Below are positions 16,523-25,938 of a stretch of DNA of 64,000 bases, piece by piece. The translations under genes and the position numbers were made by a program. Source of the DNA: Chloroflexota bacterium (GTDB lineage: Bacteria; Chloroflexota; Anaerolineae; Aggregatilineales; Phototrophicaceae). Under the pieces are notes generated by a model that saw nothing but the letters and a program-made list of their open reading frames with translations, did no database searches and had not been told where the DNA came from. How positions within the stretch are numbered: the first letter of the stretch is position 1; every line of letters starts with the position of its first letter. The stretch covers positions 1 to 64,000 of the forward strand of contig JACAER010000020.1 in NCBI GenBank assembly GCA_013388745.1, given 5' to 3'.

Positions 16523-19468
16523 ATGAACCTGACGTTTCTCGGCGGCGCGGACGAAGTCGGCGCCAGCAGCACGCTGGTCGAAATCGCGGGCAAAAAACTG
16601 CTGATCGACGCCGGCATTCGCATCTCCCCCAAAACCAGCCGCGGCATCCAGAACGACCAACTGCCGGATTTGCATCCCATCAGCGCGGCGGGCGGCCCGG
16701 ATTTTATCCTGGTGACGCACGCCCACACCGACCATACCGGCGCGCTGCCGCTGGTGGCCGAACAGTATCCGCATGTGCCGGTGATCGCCACGGTGCCCAC
16801 GGTTGAACTGACGCGCATCCTGCAAGCCGACGCGCAGCGCATCATGCGCGCCAAACAGGAGCAGGAAGGCGAACTGCCGATCTTCGACGAGATCGCTTCG
16901 CAGCGGTTGATGGACAATTTCCAGACGGTGGAATTCAAACAGGCGCTTAAGCTCGGCGAAGGGCTGCAAGTCACCTACCACGCCGCCGGGCATATCGCCG
17001 GCGCGGCCACGCTGGTGCTGGAAAGCGAAGAAGGCGTGCTGGTGATGTCGGGCGATGTCTCGCTCAACGAGCAGCGCGCGGTGGTCAGCGCCGCCCTGCC
17101 GCGTATCAAGGCCGACGCGCTGGTCTTGGAAAGCACTTACGGCGGCAAGCTGCACGCCAACCGCCTGGCCGAAGAAAAACGCCTGATGGACACGCTGCGG
17201 CGCGTCACCGAACGCGGCGGCAAAGTGCTGATTCCGGCTTTCGCGCTGGGGCGCGCGCAGGAAATCTTGCAGATCATTTTGGCGCACCGCGAAGAATTGG
17301 CCGCGCCGGTGTTCGCCGATGGCATGGTGCGCGCCGTGTGTCGCGGCTATGTGCGCTTCGCGAGCTGGCTGCCCGCGCACACGGTCAAAGCGGCGGGCGA
17401 CGAGCATCTCTTTTTCCGCAGCGCGATCCGCCCGGTAGAAAACAGCTTGCAGCGCGACGAAATCATGCGCAGCGCGGGCGCTGCCGTGATTGTCGCCAGC
17501 AGCGGTATGTTGACGGGCGGCGCATCGGCGGCCTACGCCAAAGCGCTGGCCAGCGACGAACGCAACGCGATTCTGCTCACCGGTTATCAGGACGAAGAAG
17601 CGCCCGGACGCTTTTTGCAGCGCATGCTGCGCGAACGCCAGGACAATCAGGAAGTCGCCTTTAATATCGACAATACAACCGTGACGCTGCGCTGCGAACT
17701 GGGCGTCTATTCGCTCTCGGCGCACGCCGACGAAAGCGAACTGGTGAGCGTGGTCGATGCGCTCGGCGCGGAAGACACCATGCTGGTACACGGCGATTCG
17801 TCGGCGCGTTTCAGCCTGGCGACAGCCCTGCGCCAGCGTGGGCGCGCTGTGCTGTCGCCGCGCATCGGCCAGACGGTCGAACTGACGTATGCCCAACGCC
17901 CGTTTGCGCTGGCGGGCAAAATCAGCAGCGGCCACGAAACCCGCCCGCTCGATCCCGCCGCGCTGTGGCAGGCGCTCAAGCACAACGCCGACAGCTACTA
18001 CAGCGCGCGCGAACTGGCGCGCATGTGGTGGGGTGACGACGCGCGTCATGCCGAAGTCGCGCGCATTCTGACGGCGGATATGCTGTACTTCGCGGGCGAT
18101 TGGCGCAGCAAAGACACGTTCCGTGTGCGCACGCCGGCGCAGGTGGAAAAAGTGCAGGCGCAGCGCCAGATCATGCAGCAGAACCCGGCGCTTATCGGCA
18201 AATTGATCGTGCTGCGCGACAGCAACAACCGCCCGCGCGCCGCCGTTGTCGTCAACGCCCACGCCGAGGGCTTCGAGGCGGTGGTCGACAATACCAAAGG
18301 GCGGCATTACGGCGCCGACACGCTGCTGTGGGTGATCGGCGCGTGGCAGGGGCCGCCCGATGGCAAAGGCATGAAAGAGGCGCTCAGTATGCGTGTCAAA
18401 GCGGCGCGCGCGCTGCAAGAGGTGCTGCTGCCTTTCGAACGGCGTCAGGCCTTGGTCGAAAGCGGCCAGCCCGTAAACCCCGCCGCGCTGCTGCCCGCCG
18501 CGCTGCCCGAAGGCGTCTCGCCGGAAATCGCCACGCTCAGTATTACGCTGGCGCTGGCCGCCGACGCTGCTCGCTCTGAAGACGGCGGGTTGAAGCCCAC
18601 ACGCGCGCTAGAAGACGGCCCTGCCGAGATGAATATCGCACGGCAAACAGCGCTCGCCGCTTTCCCGCCCGAAGCGCGCCTGCGCAAGGTCGGCATGGAA
18701 ATGCATCGCAAGCGCCTGCTGCTGAACTTCGATTTTCCGGCGCGCGCCAGCGACCTCTACGCCGAAATCATCGAGCAGGTCAGCGACAGCACCGGCTGGG
18801 ACGTACAAGTCACGCCGACGGTCAATCAGCAGGCCTTGGGCGCGGCGATCAGTGAGTTTTTGCCGGCGGGCGCGCGCATCGTCAAAGGGCCGTCGTTTTT
18901 TCTGGACAAAGGCGAGGTACACGTCGATGTCGATGGGCTGAGCGCCGAAGCCGCGCAGCAGATCAGCGCGCAGTATCTGCATCTGACGGGCTTCAAGCTG
19001 CGGCTGAACGCCAAAGCCAGCGCTGGCGCGCCCAGCGCCACGCCGCCTGCTTCGCCGCCAGAAAACACGCCCGGCGGCAGCAAAATGGAGATTAACGCCG
19101 CCTACGGCTATATCCGCGCGGCGCTCGACCAGCACGGACTGTATAAATGCAGCCTGAAACAGGGCGAAATTGTGCTGGCCTTTATTTCGCCGCAGGTCGG
19201 CCAGCGTCATTGGGAGACGATACAGCAGCTCATGCAGATCACTGGTTACCGCATCGGCCTGCACCCGCACCCCAACCAGCAGCAGATTTTGCAGATCGCC
19301 GCGCAGATGATCGCGCGCGCAGGCTGGGGTGTGCGCAAGGGACCCAGCATCTATATCGAACGCGGCGAGGTCGGCGTCTCGCTGGCGCAGACGGCGGACG
19401 AAAGCGCGCTGACGGCGCTCCAGGCCGCGTTCGAGCAGCAGACCGGCTACCGGCTGGTGGTGGGGTGA
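16523..19468 (+). CDS. Beta-CASP metallo-beta-lactamase-fold protein with duplicated C-terminal module
   Basis: 981 residues, about twice the usual length. Residues 1-460 are a metallo-beta-lactamase/beta-CASP core as in CPSF-like and RNase J-like nucleases: metal motif THAHTDHTG (H66, H68, D70, H71), YHAAGHIAGAATL, MSGDVS, LESTYGG, IPAFALGRAQE, and SAHADESEL as the last histidine motif. Residues about 470-600 include a small helix-turn-helix-like stretch (YYSARELARMWWGDDARHAE). Residues about 735-850 and 890-981 are two copies of one alpha/beta module; both share the order NQQ..L, KGPS, GEV, TG(F/Y)(K/R)L. A Pro-rich linker separates them. Processing or decay of RNA is the likely role for the core; the module is unassigned. 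Confidence 0.85.
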   Translation: MNLTFLGGADEVGASSTLVEIAGKKLLIDAGIRISPKTSRGIQNDQLPDLHPISAAGGPDFILVTHAHTDHTGALPLVAEQYPHVPVIATVPTVELTRILQADAQRIMRAKQEQEGELPIFDEIASQRLMDNFQTVEFKQALKLGEGLQVTYHAAGHIAGAATLVLESEEGVLVMSGDVSLNEQRAVVSAALPRIKADALVLESTYGGKLHANRLAEEKRLMDTLRRVTERGGKVLIPAFALGRAQEILQIILAHREELAAPVFADGMVRAVCRGYVRFASWLPAHTVKAAGDEHLFFRSAIRPVENSLQRDEIMRSAGAAVIVASSGMLTGGASAAYAKALASDERNAILLTGYQDEEAPGRFLQRMLRERQDNQEVAFNIDNTTVTLRCELGVYSLSAHADESELVSVVDALGAEDTMLVHGDSSARFSLATALRQRGRAVLSPRIGQTVELTYAQRPFALAGKISSGHETRPLDPAALWQALKHNADSYYSARELARMWWGDDARHAEVARILTADMLYFAGDWRSKDTFRVRTPAQVEKVQAQRQIMQQNPALIGKLIVLRDSNNRPRAAVVVNAHAEGFEAVVDNTKGRHYGADTLLWVIGAWQGPPDGKGMKEALSMRVKAARALQEVLLPFERRQALVESGQPVNPAALLPAALPEGVSPEIATLSITLALAADAARSEDGGLKPTRALEDGPAEMNIARQTALAAFPPEARLRKVGMEMHRKRLLLNFDFPARASDLYAEIIEQVSDSTGWDVQVTPTVNQQALGAAISEFLPAGARIVKGPSFFLDKGEVHVDVDGLSAEAAQQISAQYLHLTGFKLRLNAKASAGAPSATPPASPPENTPGGSKMEINAAYGYIRAALDQHGLYKCSLKQGEIVLAFISPQVGQRHWETIQQLMQITGYRIGLHPHPNQQQILQIAAQMIARAGWGVRKGPSIYIERGEVGVSLAQTADESALTALQAAFEQQTGYRLVVG

Positions 19469-19510
19469 GCGCCGGGAATAGTCACTCAGGATGCGCGACT
19501 GCCGGGTGCA

Positions 19511-19720
19511 TTAACGCGGCTGCAAATACCCGCGCCAGCCAAATTCTTGCAGCAGCGCGGTGGTCAGGCCGGTCCTCAGGCCGAAGCCGATGTTACTGCC
19601 AATATCGGGGAGAGCGCCGCCGGCCAGGTATGTCAGGAGCAGAATCAGGTTCAGGGCGTACAGAGGAAGACTTAGGAGGCCACCGCCGCGCTGACCGGCG
19701 CGCTTTCCAGCGGCAGGCAC
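19511..19720 (-). pseudogene. CPBP-family intramembrane protease remnant
   Basis: About 55 meaningful residues start where the histidine-kinase stop codon lies and end at a TAA. They give a membrane segment (YALNLILLLTYLAGGALP) and the family motif ALLQEFGWRGYLQPR. In intact CPBP proteases the motif begins with two catalytic glutamates; here the first is glutamine. The rest of the roughly 250-residue protein is absent, so a deletion has fused the remnant to the kinase 3' end. Confidence 0.6.
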
Positions 19721-21453
19721 ACGCTGAACACGCTGCCTTTGCCGGGCGTGCTTTGCAGCCGCACCGTGCCGCCCATTATTTCTGTAAGCTGCTTGACGAT
19801 CGACAGCCCCAACCCGACGCCGGAGACTTTGCCGGGCTTGCCGCTGGACTGCCAGAAAGCCTCGAACACAAGGCGCTGCGCCGTGTCATCGATGCCGATG
19901 CCGCTGTCCTCGACAAAAATTGTCCACTGCTGCGGATCGGAGCGCGTGCTGCGCACCCGCACATAGCCGCTTTCGGTGTATTTGATGGCGTTGGTCACCA
20001 GGTTAGTGACAATTTGCGTCAGGCGCGTCACATCGCCGTACAGTATCGGCGGCAGATCGGCCTCACAGTCAAAGGTCAGGGTTAAGCCTTTTTTATCGGC
20101 CAGCGGCTGCGTGACCAGACGCACATCGCTCAGCAAATCCGCCAGCATAAATTCGCTTTTGATCAGGGTCAGTTTGCCCGCGCTTAACTGGGCGTCGTCC
20201 AGCAGGTTGTTGATGAAGCCCAAGAGTTGAAAGGCGCTGGCGCGGATATTCGTCAGCACTTCGGATTGTTTGGGGTTCACGCTGCCGTGCATCTCGCGCT
20301 GCAACATTTCTGCATACATGGTGATGACCGAAAGCGGCGTGCGCGCGTCGTGGCTGATGCTGCGCAGCGTTTGTTCGCGCACGTCGAGCGCCTGCTGTAC
20401 GATCTGGTGGCTGTTGGCCAGTGATTCCAGCATGGCGTTGGTAGAAAGTGCCAGGCTCGAAAGCTCGTCCTGGCCGGCGGCGCTCACCCGCAGCGCAAAG
20501 TCGCCGCTCTGGCGGATACGGCGCAGTTCGCTGTCCAGCCGGGCGACGCGCGCCAGAATCCCGCGTTCCAGAATGCCCCAGGCGATGAGCGCCAGCAGCG
20601 CGAACGCGCCGATCATAAACAGCACAAAATAGAACAGCACACGCTCGCCCTGGGCATAAATTGCACGCGGGAGACACACGCGCAGCACATAGGCCGGGGC
20701 GCCGGAAATGTCGCGCAGCAGCGTATAACCGGCCACCATCTGCTCATTGAGCACGCGCGTGACGATGGTTTCTTGCAGCACAGCGCCCTGCACTGTCGCG
20801 AAGTCCGCGGGCAGCGCGGCGCTGTCAAACGCTTGCAGCTCCAGATCAAAGCGCGTGCGTTGCGCGAGCAGTTGCCGTTCAGCCGCGTCCAGCCAGCGCC
20901 CAAACACGAGCGTGCCCGCCGCCGCGCCGCGCCCATCGCTGCGCAGAATCGGCACCGCTGCGACCATCAGCGGCCCCTGTTCCAGCATCACCAGCCCGAC
21001 CAGCCCGTCAGGATAGGTAACAGCTTGCAGCAGCGCGCTGTCCGGCGTCAGTAAGGCCGTGACTTCTGCCGACGGCGCCAGAAACTCACCGCGTGTGTTC
21101 TCGAAAGTGGTGGCATACAGGATGTGGCCTTCGGCATCCAGCAGAGCGATTACATCCAGGTGTTCATTGAGCAGATAGTAGTCGTCGAGATTGCGCGCGA
21201 CATAATCGGCATACTGGCCGCGCGCGAAATTGAAGGTGTCGTCCCAATGTGCCCAGCCGATGGCGAGGGTGTGAAAATGGTTATTTTCGCTTTCATATTC
21301 GTTGATGACACGCCAGGTATGCTCGCGGACTATGCCCGCTTCCAGCTCCAAAAAGCTGCCGAGCAAAAACAGGCGCGAAAACAGCAGCAGCCCCACCAGC
21401 AGCAGTACGACGCTGATCCCGATTGAAAGGACGCTTTTTCTGCGCAATGACAT
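19672..21453 (-). CDS. CHASE4-HAMP sensor histidine kinase
   Basis: 593 residues from the ATG at 21453 (a TTG two codons earlier is possible). Membrane segment 1 at about 8-30, an outside CHASE4 domain to about 260 (IGWAHWDDTFNFARG is its hallmark), membrane segment 2 at about 270-295, HAMP (ARLDSELRRIRQSGDF), H-box LRSISHDARTPLSVITM and a full ATPase domain (N-box LVTNAIKYTE, G1 EDSGIGID, G2 GVGLGLSIVKQL). It is a tandem paralogue of the frameshifted kinase upstream; 104 bp separate them. No response regulator is adjacent. Confidence 0.92.
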   Translation of the reverse strand: MSLRRKSVLSIGISVVLLLVGLLLFSRLFLLGSFLELEAGIVREHTWRVINEYESENNHFHTLAIGWAHWDDTFNFARGQYADYVARNLDDYYLLNEHLDVIALLDAEGHILYATTFENTRGEFLAPSAEVTALLTPDSALLQAVTYPDGLVGLVMLEQGPLMVAAVPILRSDGRGAAAGTLVFGRWLDAAERQLLAQRTRFDLELQAFDSAALPADFATVQGAVLQETIVTRVLNEQMVAGYTLLRDISGAPAYVLRVCLPRAIYAQGERVLFYFVLFMIGAFALLALIAWGILERGILARVARLDSELRRIRQSGDFALRVSAAGQDELSSLALSTNAMLESLANSHQIVQQALDVREQTLRSISHDARTPLSVITMYAEMLQREMHGSVNPKQSEVLTNIRASAFQLLGFINNLLDDAQLSAGKLTLIKSEFMLADLLSDVRLVTQPLADKKGLTLTFDCEADLPPILYGDVTRLTQIVTNLVTNAIKYTESGYVRVRSTRSDPQQWTIFVEDSGIGIDDTAQRLVFEAFWQSSGKPGKVSGVGLGLSIVKQLTEIMGGTVRLQSTPGKGSVFSVCLPLESAPVSAAVAS

Positions 21454-21557
21454 CAACAACTGCTTTCCAGAATGCGGCCTGAACCGTGCTGCATCCTCGC
21501 TCCATTAATGTATTGTAATGTATAATCCGCGCCTGTCGCATCGACTAAGTGGCCAGG

Positions 21558-23385
21558 TCATGTGGACAGGTAGAGCGCGCTGCGCACAGCGACTTTGAGC
21601 GGCAGCGTCACGGTAAACATGCTGCCGCGCCCCAACTCGCTCTGTATGCTGATGCTGCCGTTCATCAGATCGACAAGCTGCTTGACGATCGACAGCCCCA
21701 GGCCGACGCCGGTCATCACCGGGCGCGTGTCGCTGTTATCCACCTGCCAGAAAGGCTCAAAAATATGGTCAAGAGCCTGCGCCGGTATGCCGATACCGGT
21801 ATCGGCCACTTGCAGCACCCACTGGGCATCATCGCGCGGGAAGAGGCGCACTTCGACGCTGCCGGTTTCGGTGAACTTGATGGCGTTGGTCACCAGATTC
21901 ACGGCGATCTGGTTTAGGCGGCGTTCATCGCCCAAGAACAGCGGCGGCAGATCGGGCGCGATATCAAATGCCAGCAGCAGCGCTTTTTTCGCGGCCAGCG
22001 GTTCGGCCAGCAGCTTGACACTTTCTACCAGATCTCGTGGCGCGAACTCCATTTCGTGCAGGTGCAGCTTGCCGGAATGAAGCTGCGCTTCGTCCAGCAG
22101 GTTGTTGATGAAGCTCAACAGTTGGAAGCCGCTGGAACGGATGGTGTTGAGCACTTCATATTGTTTGGTCGTGACGGGGCCGTACATGCCGCGCTGGCAT
22201 GTTTCGGCGTAAAGGTTGATGATCGAGAGCGGAGTGCGCGCTTCGTGGCTGACGTTGGCGACGATGCGTTCGCGCACGGTCAGCGCTTGCACGGCTTCAT
22301 GGTGCGCCTTAATGGTTTCGCGGTGGCTCTGTTCGAGCGCATCCAGCATGACATTGACCGAAGCGGCGGCGGCGGCGATCTCGTCTGTGCCGGGCACGGT
22401 GACACGCTGTGTAAAGTCGCGGTTGGCGCTGATCTGGCCGGTTTCGCGCGCGAGGCGGCGCAGGCGTTTAATGAAGAAGCGTTCCAACCCGTACATCAGG
22501 CCCAACGCCACCCCGGCGCTGGCGCCGACCAGAATCAGGGTAAAGATACCCAGGGCGAGATTCCCGTGCGCATAAATGTCACGTTGTTGATCCAGCGCCA
22601 GCACAAAGGCCGGCGCGCCCCATAAGTCGTCAAAGCGCGCATAGCTGACGATTGTTTCGGAGTTCAAGGGCTGCACGGTGACGGCGCGATCGGCGGTCAG
22701 GCGCGCGCACCGCTTCAAAATCGGTGGGCAGATCGGGCGCATTGTAGGTATAGAGGCGCAGCGGCGCTTCCAACTGTTCTCCCAACGTTGCCAGCAGCGC
22801 AGCATCCAGCCAGCGTCCCCAGAGGAGCGTGCCGCCGGGCGTGGGCGAAAGATCGCTGGGGAGAATCGTGCTGGCCGCCAGCAGCAGCACGCCTTCGGGC
22901 AGCACGACTACGCCGCCCACGCCATCGTAATTGGGCGTGCCATCGGCGTTGAGCGGTTCCAGCAGCGCCATATCCCGCCGCACCAGCGCCAGCAGCGTAG
23001 GCGGCACGGGCACAAGCTGTTCGCCGGCAGCATCATAGGCCTGGCTGAACACGGTCTCGTGCGCGGCGTTCAGGTACAGCATCAGCGCCACACGATTGTT
23101 GATAAAAGTTTCGCTGTACAGATTCGACCCGATATACTCGGCGTTGCCATCCTGGACGAAGGTGAACGTGTCGTCCCAGTGGGCATAATCGCGCGTCTGC
23201 GTGACGAGCGTGTCCAGTTCGCGTGTCACCGAAGACACGACCTGGTGCATGGTTTGTTCGCTGTCCTGCCGTTCCAGAGCGATGTAGCTGTTTAGGAGAA
23301 TGGTGTAGGCGGGAATGAGAAAAATACAGATGAGGCTGACCGCCGCAACCAGCACGACGATGAGCGTTTTGCGCCGCAGAGACAT
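21558..23385 (-). pseudogene. Frameshifted CHASE4-HAMP sensor histidine kinase
   Basis: Two frames encode one kinase. The first runs from the ATG at 23385 and stops at 22630. It supplies membrane segment 1 and CHASE4 (TRDYAHWDDTFTFVQDG) up to LPTDFEAVRA. The second resumes at about 22705 with LTADRAVTVQPLNSETIV, then membrane segment 2, HAMP, H-box IVANVSHEARTPLSII and an intact ATPase domain (LVTNAIKFTE, ADTGIGIP, GVGLGLSIVKQL), ending at 21558. The total length is one base over a multiple of three, and removing one C in the GCGCGCGCC run near 22700-22710 restores about 608 residues. Either a real mutation or a sequencing error in the CG run. It closely resembles the next gene. Confidence 0.8.
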
Positions 23386-23534
23386 AGAGGGGTTTCCCGT
23401 GTGGTTATTGCAATATCCGATTATTCGCATTGTATAATGGGACTACTCCCAGAAAGATGCCGTAATCATGAGAAGACCTCAATTATTTCCGAAAAAGCGC
23501 CGCCAAAGGCAGACGCGCTGTGAGGCAGGTGTTT

Positions 23535-23900
23535 TTATTCGTCGCGGCGCAGATCGCCGTTCAGATAGGTCGTCGTGACCCACAGCCCGCGCGAACTGCG
23601 ATAGAACAGCAGCGGAAACAGCACGGCGAAGGGCAGCCAGAACACCATCTGATTCAAGGGCGGGATGTCTGTCGCCGCATCGACGGCGAAGAAGCCGACG
23701 ACAAAGGCGCATTCCACCACGACCAGATTGATCATGACGCCGCCCACCGATTCGCCGGAACGTTTTTCGTAGTATACGCCGCACTGCGGGCAGGTTTGGC
23801 GCATGGTGAAGCCCGCGAACAGCGCGCCCTGTTCGCAGTTGGGGCAGCGCAGGCGTAGGCCGCCGACGATGTATTTGTGCAGTGCAGTGCCGATGTTCAT
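23535..23900 (-). CDS. DUF983 zinc-ribbon membrane protein
   Basis: 121 residues from the ATG at 23900 (AGGAG upstream). It opens with a zinc ribbon, LRCPNCEQGALF and QTCPQCGVYYEK (two CxxC pairs), followed by two membrane segments (MINLVVVECAFVVGFFAV and MVFWLPFAVLFPLLF). This is the DUF983 layout: cytosolic metal-binding knuckle plus membrane hairpin. Function unknown in the family; some members neighbour cytochrome oxidase genes, but none is here. It is divergent from galactokinase, with a TACAAT box (minus strand) at 23939-23944. Confidence 0.85.
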   Translation of the reverse strand: MNIGTALHKYIVGGLRLRCPNCEQGALFAGFTMRQTCPQCGVYYEKRSGESVGGVMINLVVVECAFVVGFFAVDAATDIPPLNQMVFWLPFAVLFPLLFYRSSRGLWVTTTYLNGDLRRDE

Positions 23901-23979
23901 AGGGGGTATTAGCTCCTGAGCGCGCCGATTGGACACAGATTGTAGCGCGGCGCTGGCCTGTTCTCTACGGTGCGCATGT

Positions 23980-23985
23980 TATAAT
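23980..23985 (+). promoter_or_regulatory. Extended -10 promoter of galK
   Basis: TGTTATAAT precedes the galK ATG by 27 nt. It lies in an 112-bp divergent region shared with the DUF983 gene. Confidence 0.55.
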
Positions 23986-24012
23986 CGCCGCATTTGGACA
24001 TGGGAGGAAAAG

Positions 24013-25170
24013 ATGGCCGCGCTGCAAGAAAAAGTGACCGCCGAGTTTCAAAAGCGCTTTGGGGCGGAGCCGACCTTTGTCGTGCGCGCGCCGGGGCGCG
24101 TGAATTTGATCGGCGAGCATACGGATTACAACGACGGCTTTGTGCTGCCGATGGCGATCGATCGCGCGGTGTGGGCCGCGCTGCGCCCGCGCGACGATGG
24201 CCGCGTGCTGGTGCATTCGCTGGATTTTGCGCAGGACGCCGAAATTGATGCCCTGCCGGAAAGCAAAGTCGCCCCCATCTGGGCGCAGTATGTGCAGGGG
24301 GTGCTGTGGTCGCTGCGCAAGAACGCTTATCACCCCACCGGTTGGGAAGGGGTGATCGCCGGCGATGTGCCGGTGGGCGCGGGGCTGTCTTCGTCGGCGG
24401 CGCTGGAACTGGCGGCGGCGCGGGCGTTTGCCTCGGTCACGCCGTTTACGTGGGATGCGCCCAAGATGGCGCTCATCAGCCAGCGCGCGGAAAACGAATG
24501 GGTGGGCGTCAACTGCGGCATCATGGATCAGATGATTTCGGCGGCGGGCGAAGCGGGACATGCGCTGCTCATCGACTGCCGGTCGCTGGCGACGGAAGCC
24601 GTGCCGCTGCCGCCGGACACGTCGGTGGTGATTCTGGATACGATGTCGCGGCGCGGGCTGGTGAGTTCGGCGTACAACGAACGCCGCCAGCAGTGCGAAA
24701 ACGCGGCGCGCATTTTTGGCGTGAAGGCGCTGCGCGATGTCAGCGTGCCGATCTTTAAGGTGCGGGCGCATGAATTGGACGAAATCACGCGCAAGCGCGC
24801 GCGCCATATCGTTACCGAAAACGAGCGCACGCTCCAGGCGGCGCAGGCGATGCGCAGCGGCGACGCGGTGCTGTTGGGGCAGTTGATGAACGCCAGCCAC
24901 GAGAGTCTGCGCGACGATTTTGAGGTGACGAACGCGGCGCTGAACGCGATTGTGCAGTGCGCGCAGCAGCAGGCGGCTATGTGTTATGGGGCGCGCATGA
25001 CCGGCGCGGGTTTCGGCGGCTGCGCGGTGGCGCTGGTCAAGGCCGAGCAGGCCAAAGCTTTCGCCGATGCGGTAACGGCCTGCTATGAGGCGGTTTCTGG
25101 CATTATGCCGAATATCTATATTTGCAGCGCCAGCCAGGGCGCACAGGTGGTGGTCGGCGAAAGCTGGTAG
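24013..25170 (+). CDS. galK: Galactokinase
   Basis: 385 residues, the normal family length. ATG at 24013 with GGAGG at 24003-24007. The galactokinase signature is VRAPGRVNLIGEHTDYNDGF (residues about 23-42), with GEHTDYNDG binding galactose. The GHMP ATP motif is PVGAGLSSSAALELAAA near residue 120, with the conserved Asp in GVNCGIMDQMIS. Motif 3 is MTGAGFGGCAVALV near residue 335. It phosphorylates alpha-galactose at C1 with ATP in the Leloir pathway. No galT or galE lies in this window, so the gene is isolated. A hairpin follows its stop. Confidence 0.96.
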   Translation: MAALQEKVTAEFQKRFGAEPTFVVRAPGRVNLIGEHTDYNDGFVLPMAIDRAVWAALRPRDDGRVLVHSLDFAQDAEIDALPESKVAPIWAQYVQGVLWSLRKNAYHPTGWEGVIAGDVPVGAGLSSSAALELAAARAFASVTPFTWDAPKMALISQRAENEWVGVNCGIMDQMISAAGEAGHALLIDCRSLATEAVPLPPDTSVVILDTMSRRGLVSSAYNERRQQCENAARIFGVKALRDVSVPIFKVRAHELDEITRKRARHIVTENERTLQAAQAMRSGDAVLLGQLMNASHESLRDDFEVTNAALNAIVQCAQQQAAMCYGARMTGAGFGGCAVALVKAEQAKAFADAVTACYEAVSGIMPNIYICSASQGAQVVVGESW

Positions 25171-25181
25171 GGTATCGGCGC

Positions 25182-25217
25182 GGTGGGTGGGCAAGACGCG
25201 CCTTGCCCGTACCCACC
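25182..25217. terminator. Bidirectional hairpin between convergent genes
   Basis: GGTGGGT-GGGCAAG (25182-25195) pairs with CTTGCCC-gt-ACCCACC (25202-25217), a strong stem with a 2-nt bulge. Only a weak T/A tract follows. It sits between the ends of galK and the facing membrane-protein gene. Confidence 0.5.
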
Positions 25218-25235
25218 AACAAATTTGGCCGGCGC

Positions 25236-25745
25236 TTACAGCACAGCGACGAAGGCCAGCGGCAGGCTCAGCACGGTGGAGATGATAACGCCCTTGAGGT
25301 AGTTGCCGACGTGCAGCCGCCAATCGTGAAACAGGCTGTTGTACAGCGCTGCGTGGCCTTCGGTGCCTGGCAAAATGACGAATTTGGGCTGCATCAGCGT
25401 CAGCACGAGATAATCGATGACGACCGCATCCCACAGGTTGAAGAAGTTAAACACCAGCGCGATATGTGCCCAGGCGGTCAAAAACGGCAGTGTGCCGCCG
25501 TTTTCGGCGCGCAGCCGCGCTACCGAAAAGACCAGCGTGCCGATGACGAGCGCCAGAAACACAAGGGTCAAGAGGCGCTGGCTGCGTTTTTCGTCGGCGC
25601 TCAGCGGGGGCACCAGCGCGCGCAGCGGCGCCGGATAATCTTGCAGCCACAGGCGGGCGTTGGCGCGGAGCGAAGCGAAAATCAGCACGCTCAGCAGCGC
25701 ACTCAGCAGCAGACCGTCGATCAGGATATTGGACAGCGAAAGCAT
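25236..25745 (-). CDS. Four-helix membrane protein of unknown function
   Basis: 169 residues, ATG at 25745 after a G-rich ribosome site. Hydrophobic segments are near residues 8-25, 60-80, 88-115 and 148-168. The loop between segments 3 and 4 contains FNFFNLWDAVVIDYLVL and QPKFVILPGTEGH, resembling a group of unassigned Chloroflexota/Actinobacteria membrane proteins. It is divergent from potD, and an AT-rich palindrome lies 43 bp before its start. Confidence 0.65.
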   Translation of the reverse strand: MLSLSNILIDGLLLSALLSVLIFASLRANARLWLQDYPAPLRALVPPLSADEKRSQRLLTLVFLALVIGTLVFSVARLRAENGGTLPFLTAWAHIALVFNFFNLWDAVVIDYLVLTLMQPKFVILPGTEGHAALYNSLFHDWRLHVGNYLKGVIISTVLSLPLAFVAVL

Positions 25746-25787
25746 AGCATCCCCCTTGCAGGCATTATTTTGCTGATATAATATATA

Positions 25788-25805
25788 TTTTAGATAAATC
25801 TAAAA
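25788..25805. promoter_or_regulatory. AT-rich palindrome, probable operator
   Basis: TTTTAGA-TAAA-TCTAAAA, a perfect 7-bp inverted repeat with a 4-nt spacer, extended by further imperfect AT pairing. It overlaps TATAATATATA, a likely promoter core. The shape (TTTAGa....tCTAAA) resembles metal-responsive DtxR/MntR-type operators, but the regulator is unknown. It lies between the divergent membrane-protein gene and potD. Confidence 0.5.
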
Positions 25806-25938
25806 ATATGTCAAGCGTAAAACCGCGATTACAGGCACAGAAAATTCGCAAAGCCGGGCGAAGTTGTTACAATTAACACCCGTTGTAAAGGGTTAACAGA
25901 CCTTTATTTCAGTTAAGTAGGTTTTGGAGAAAAGAGGA

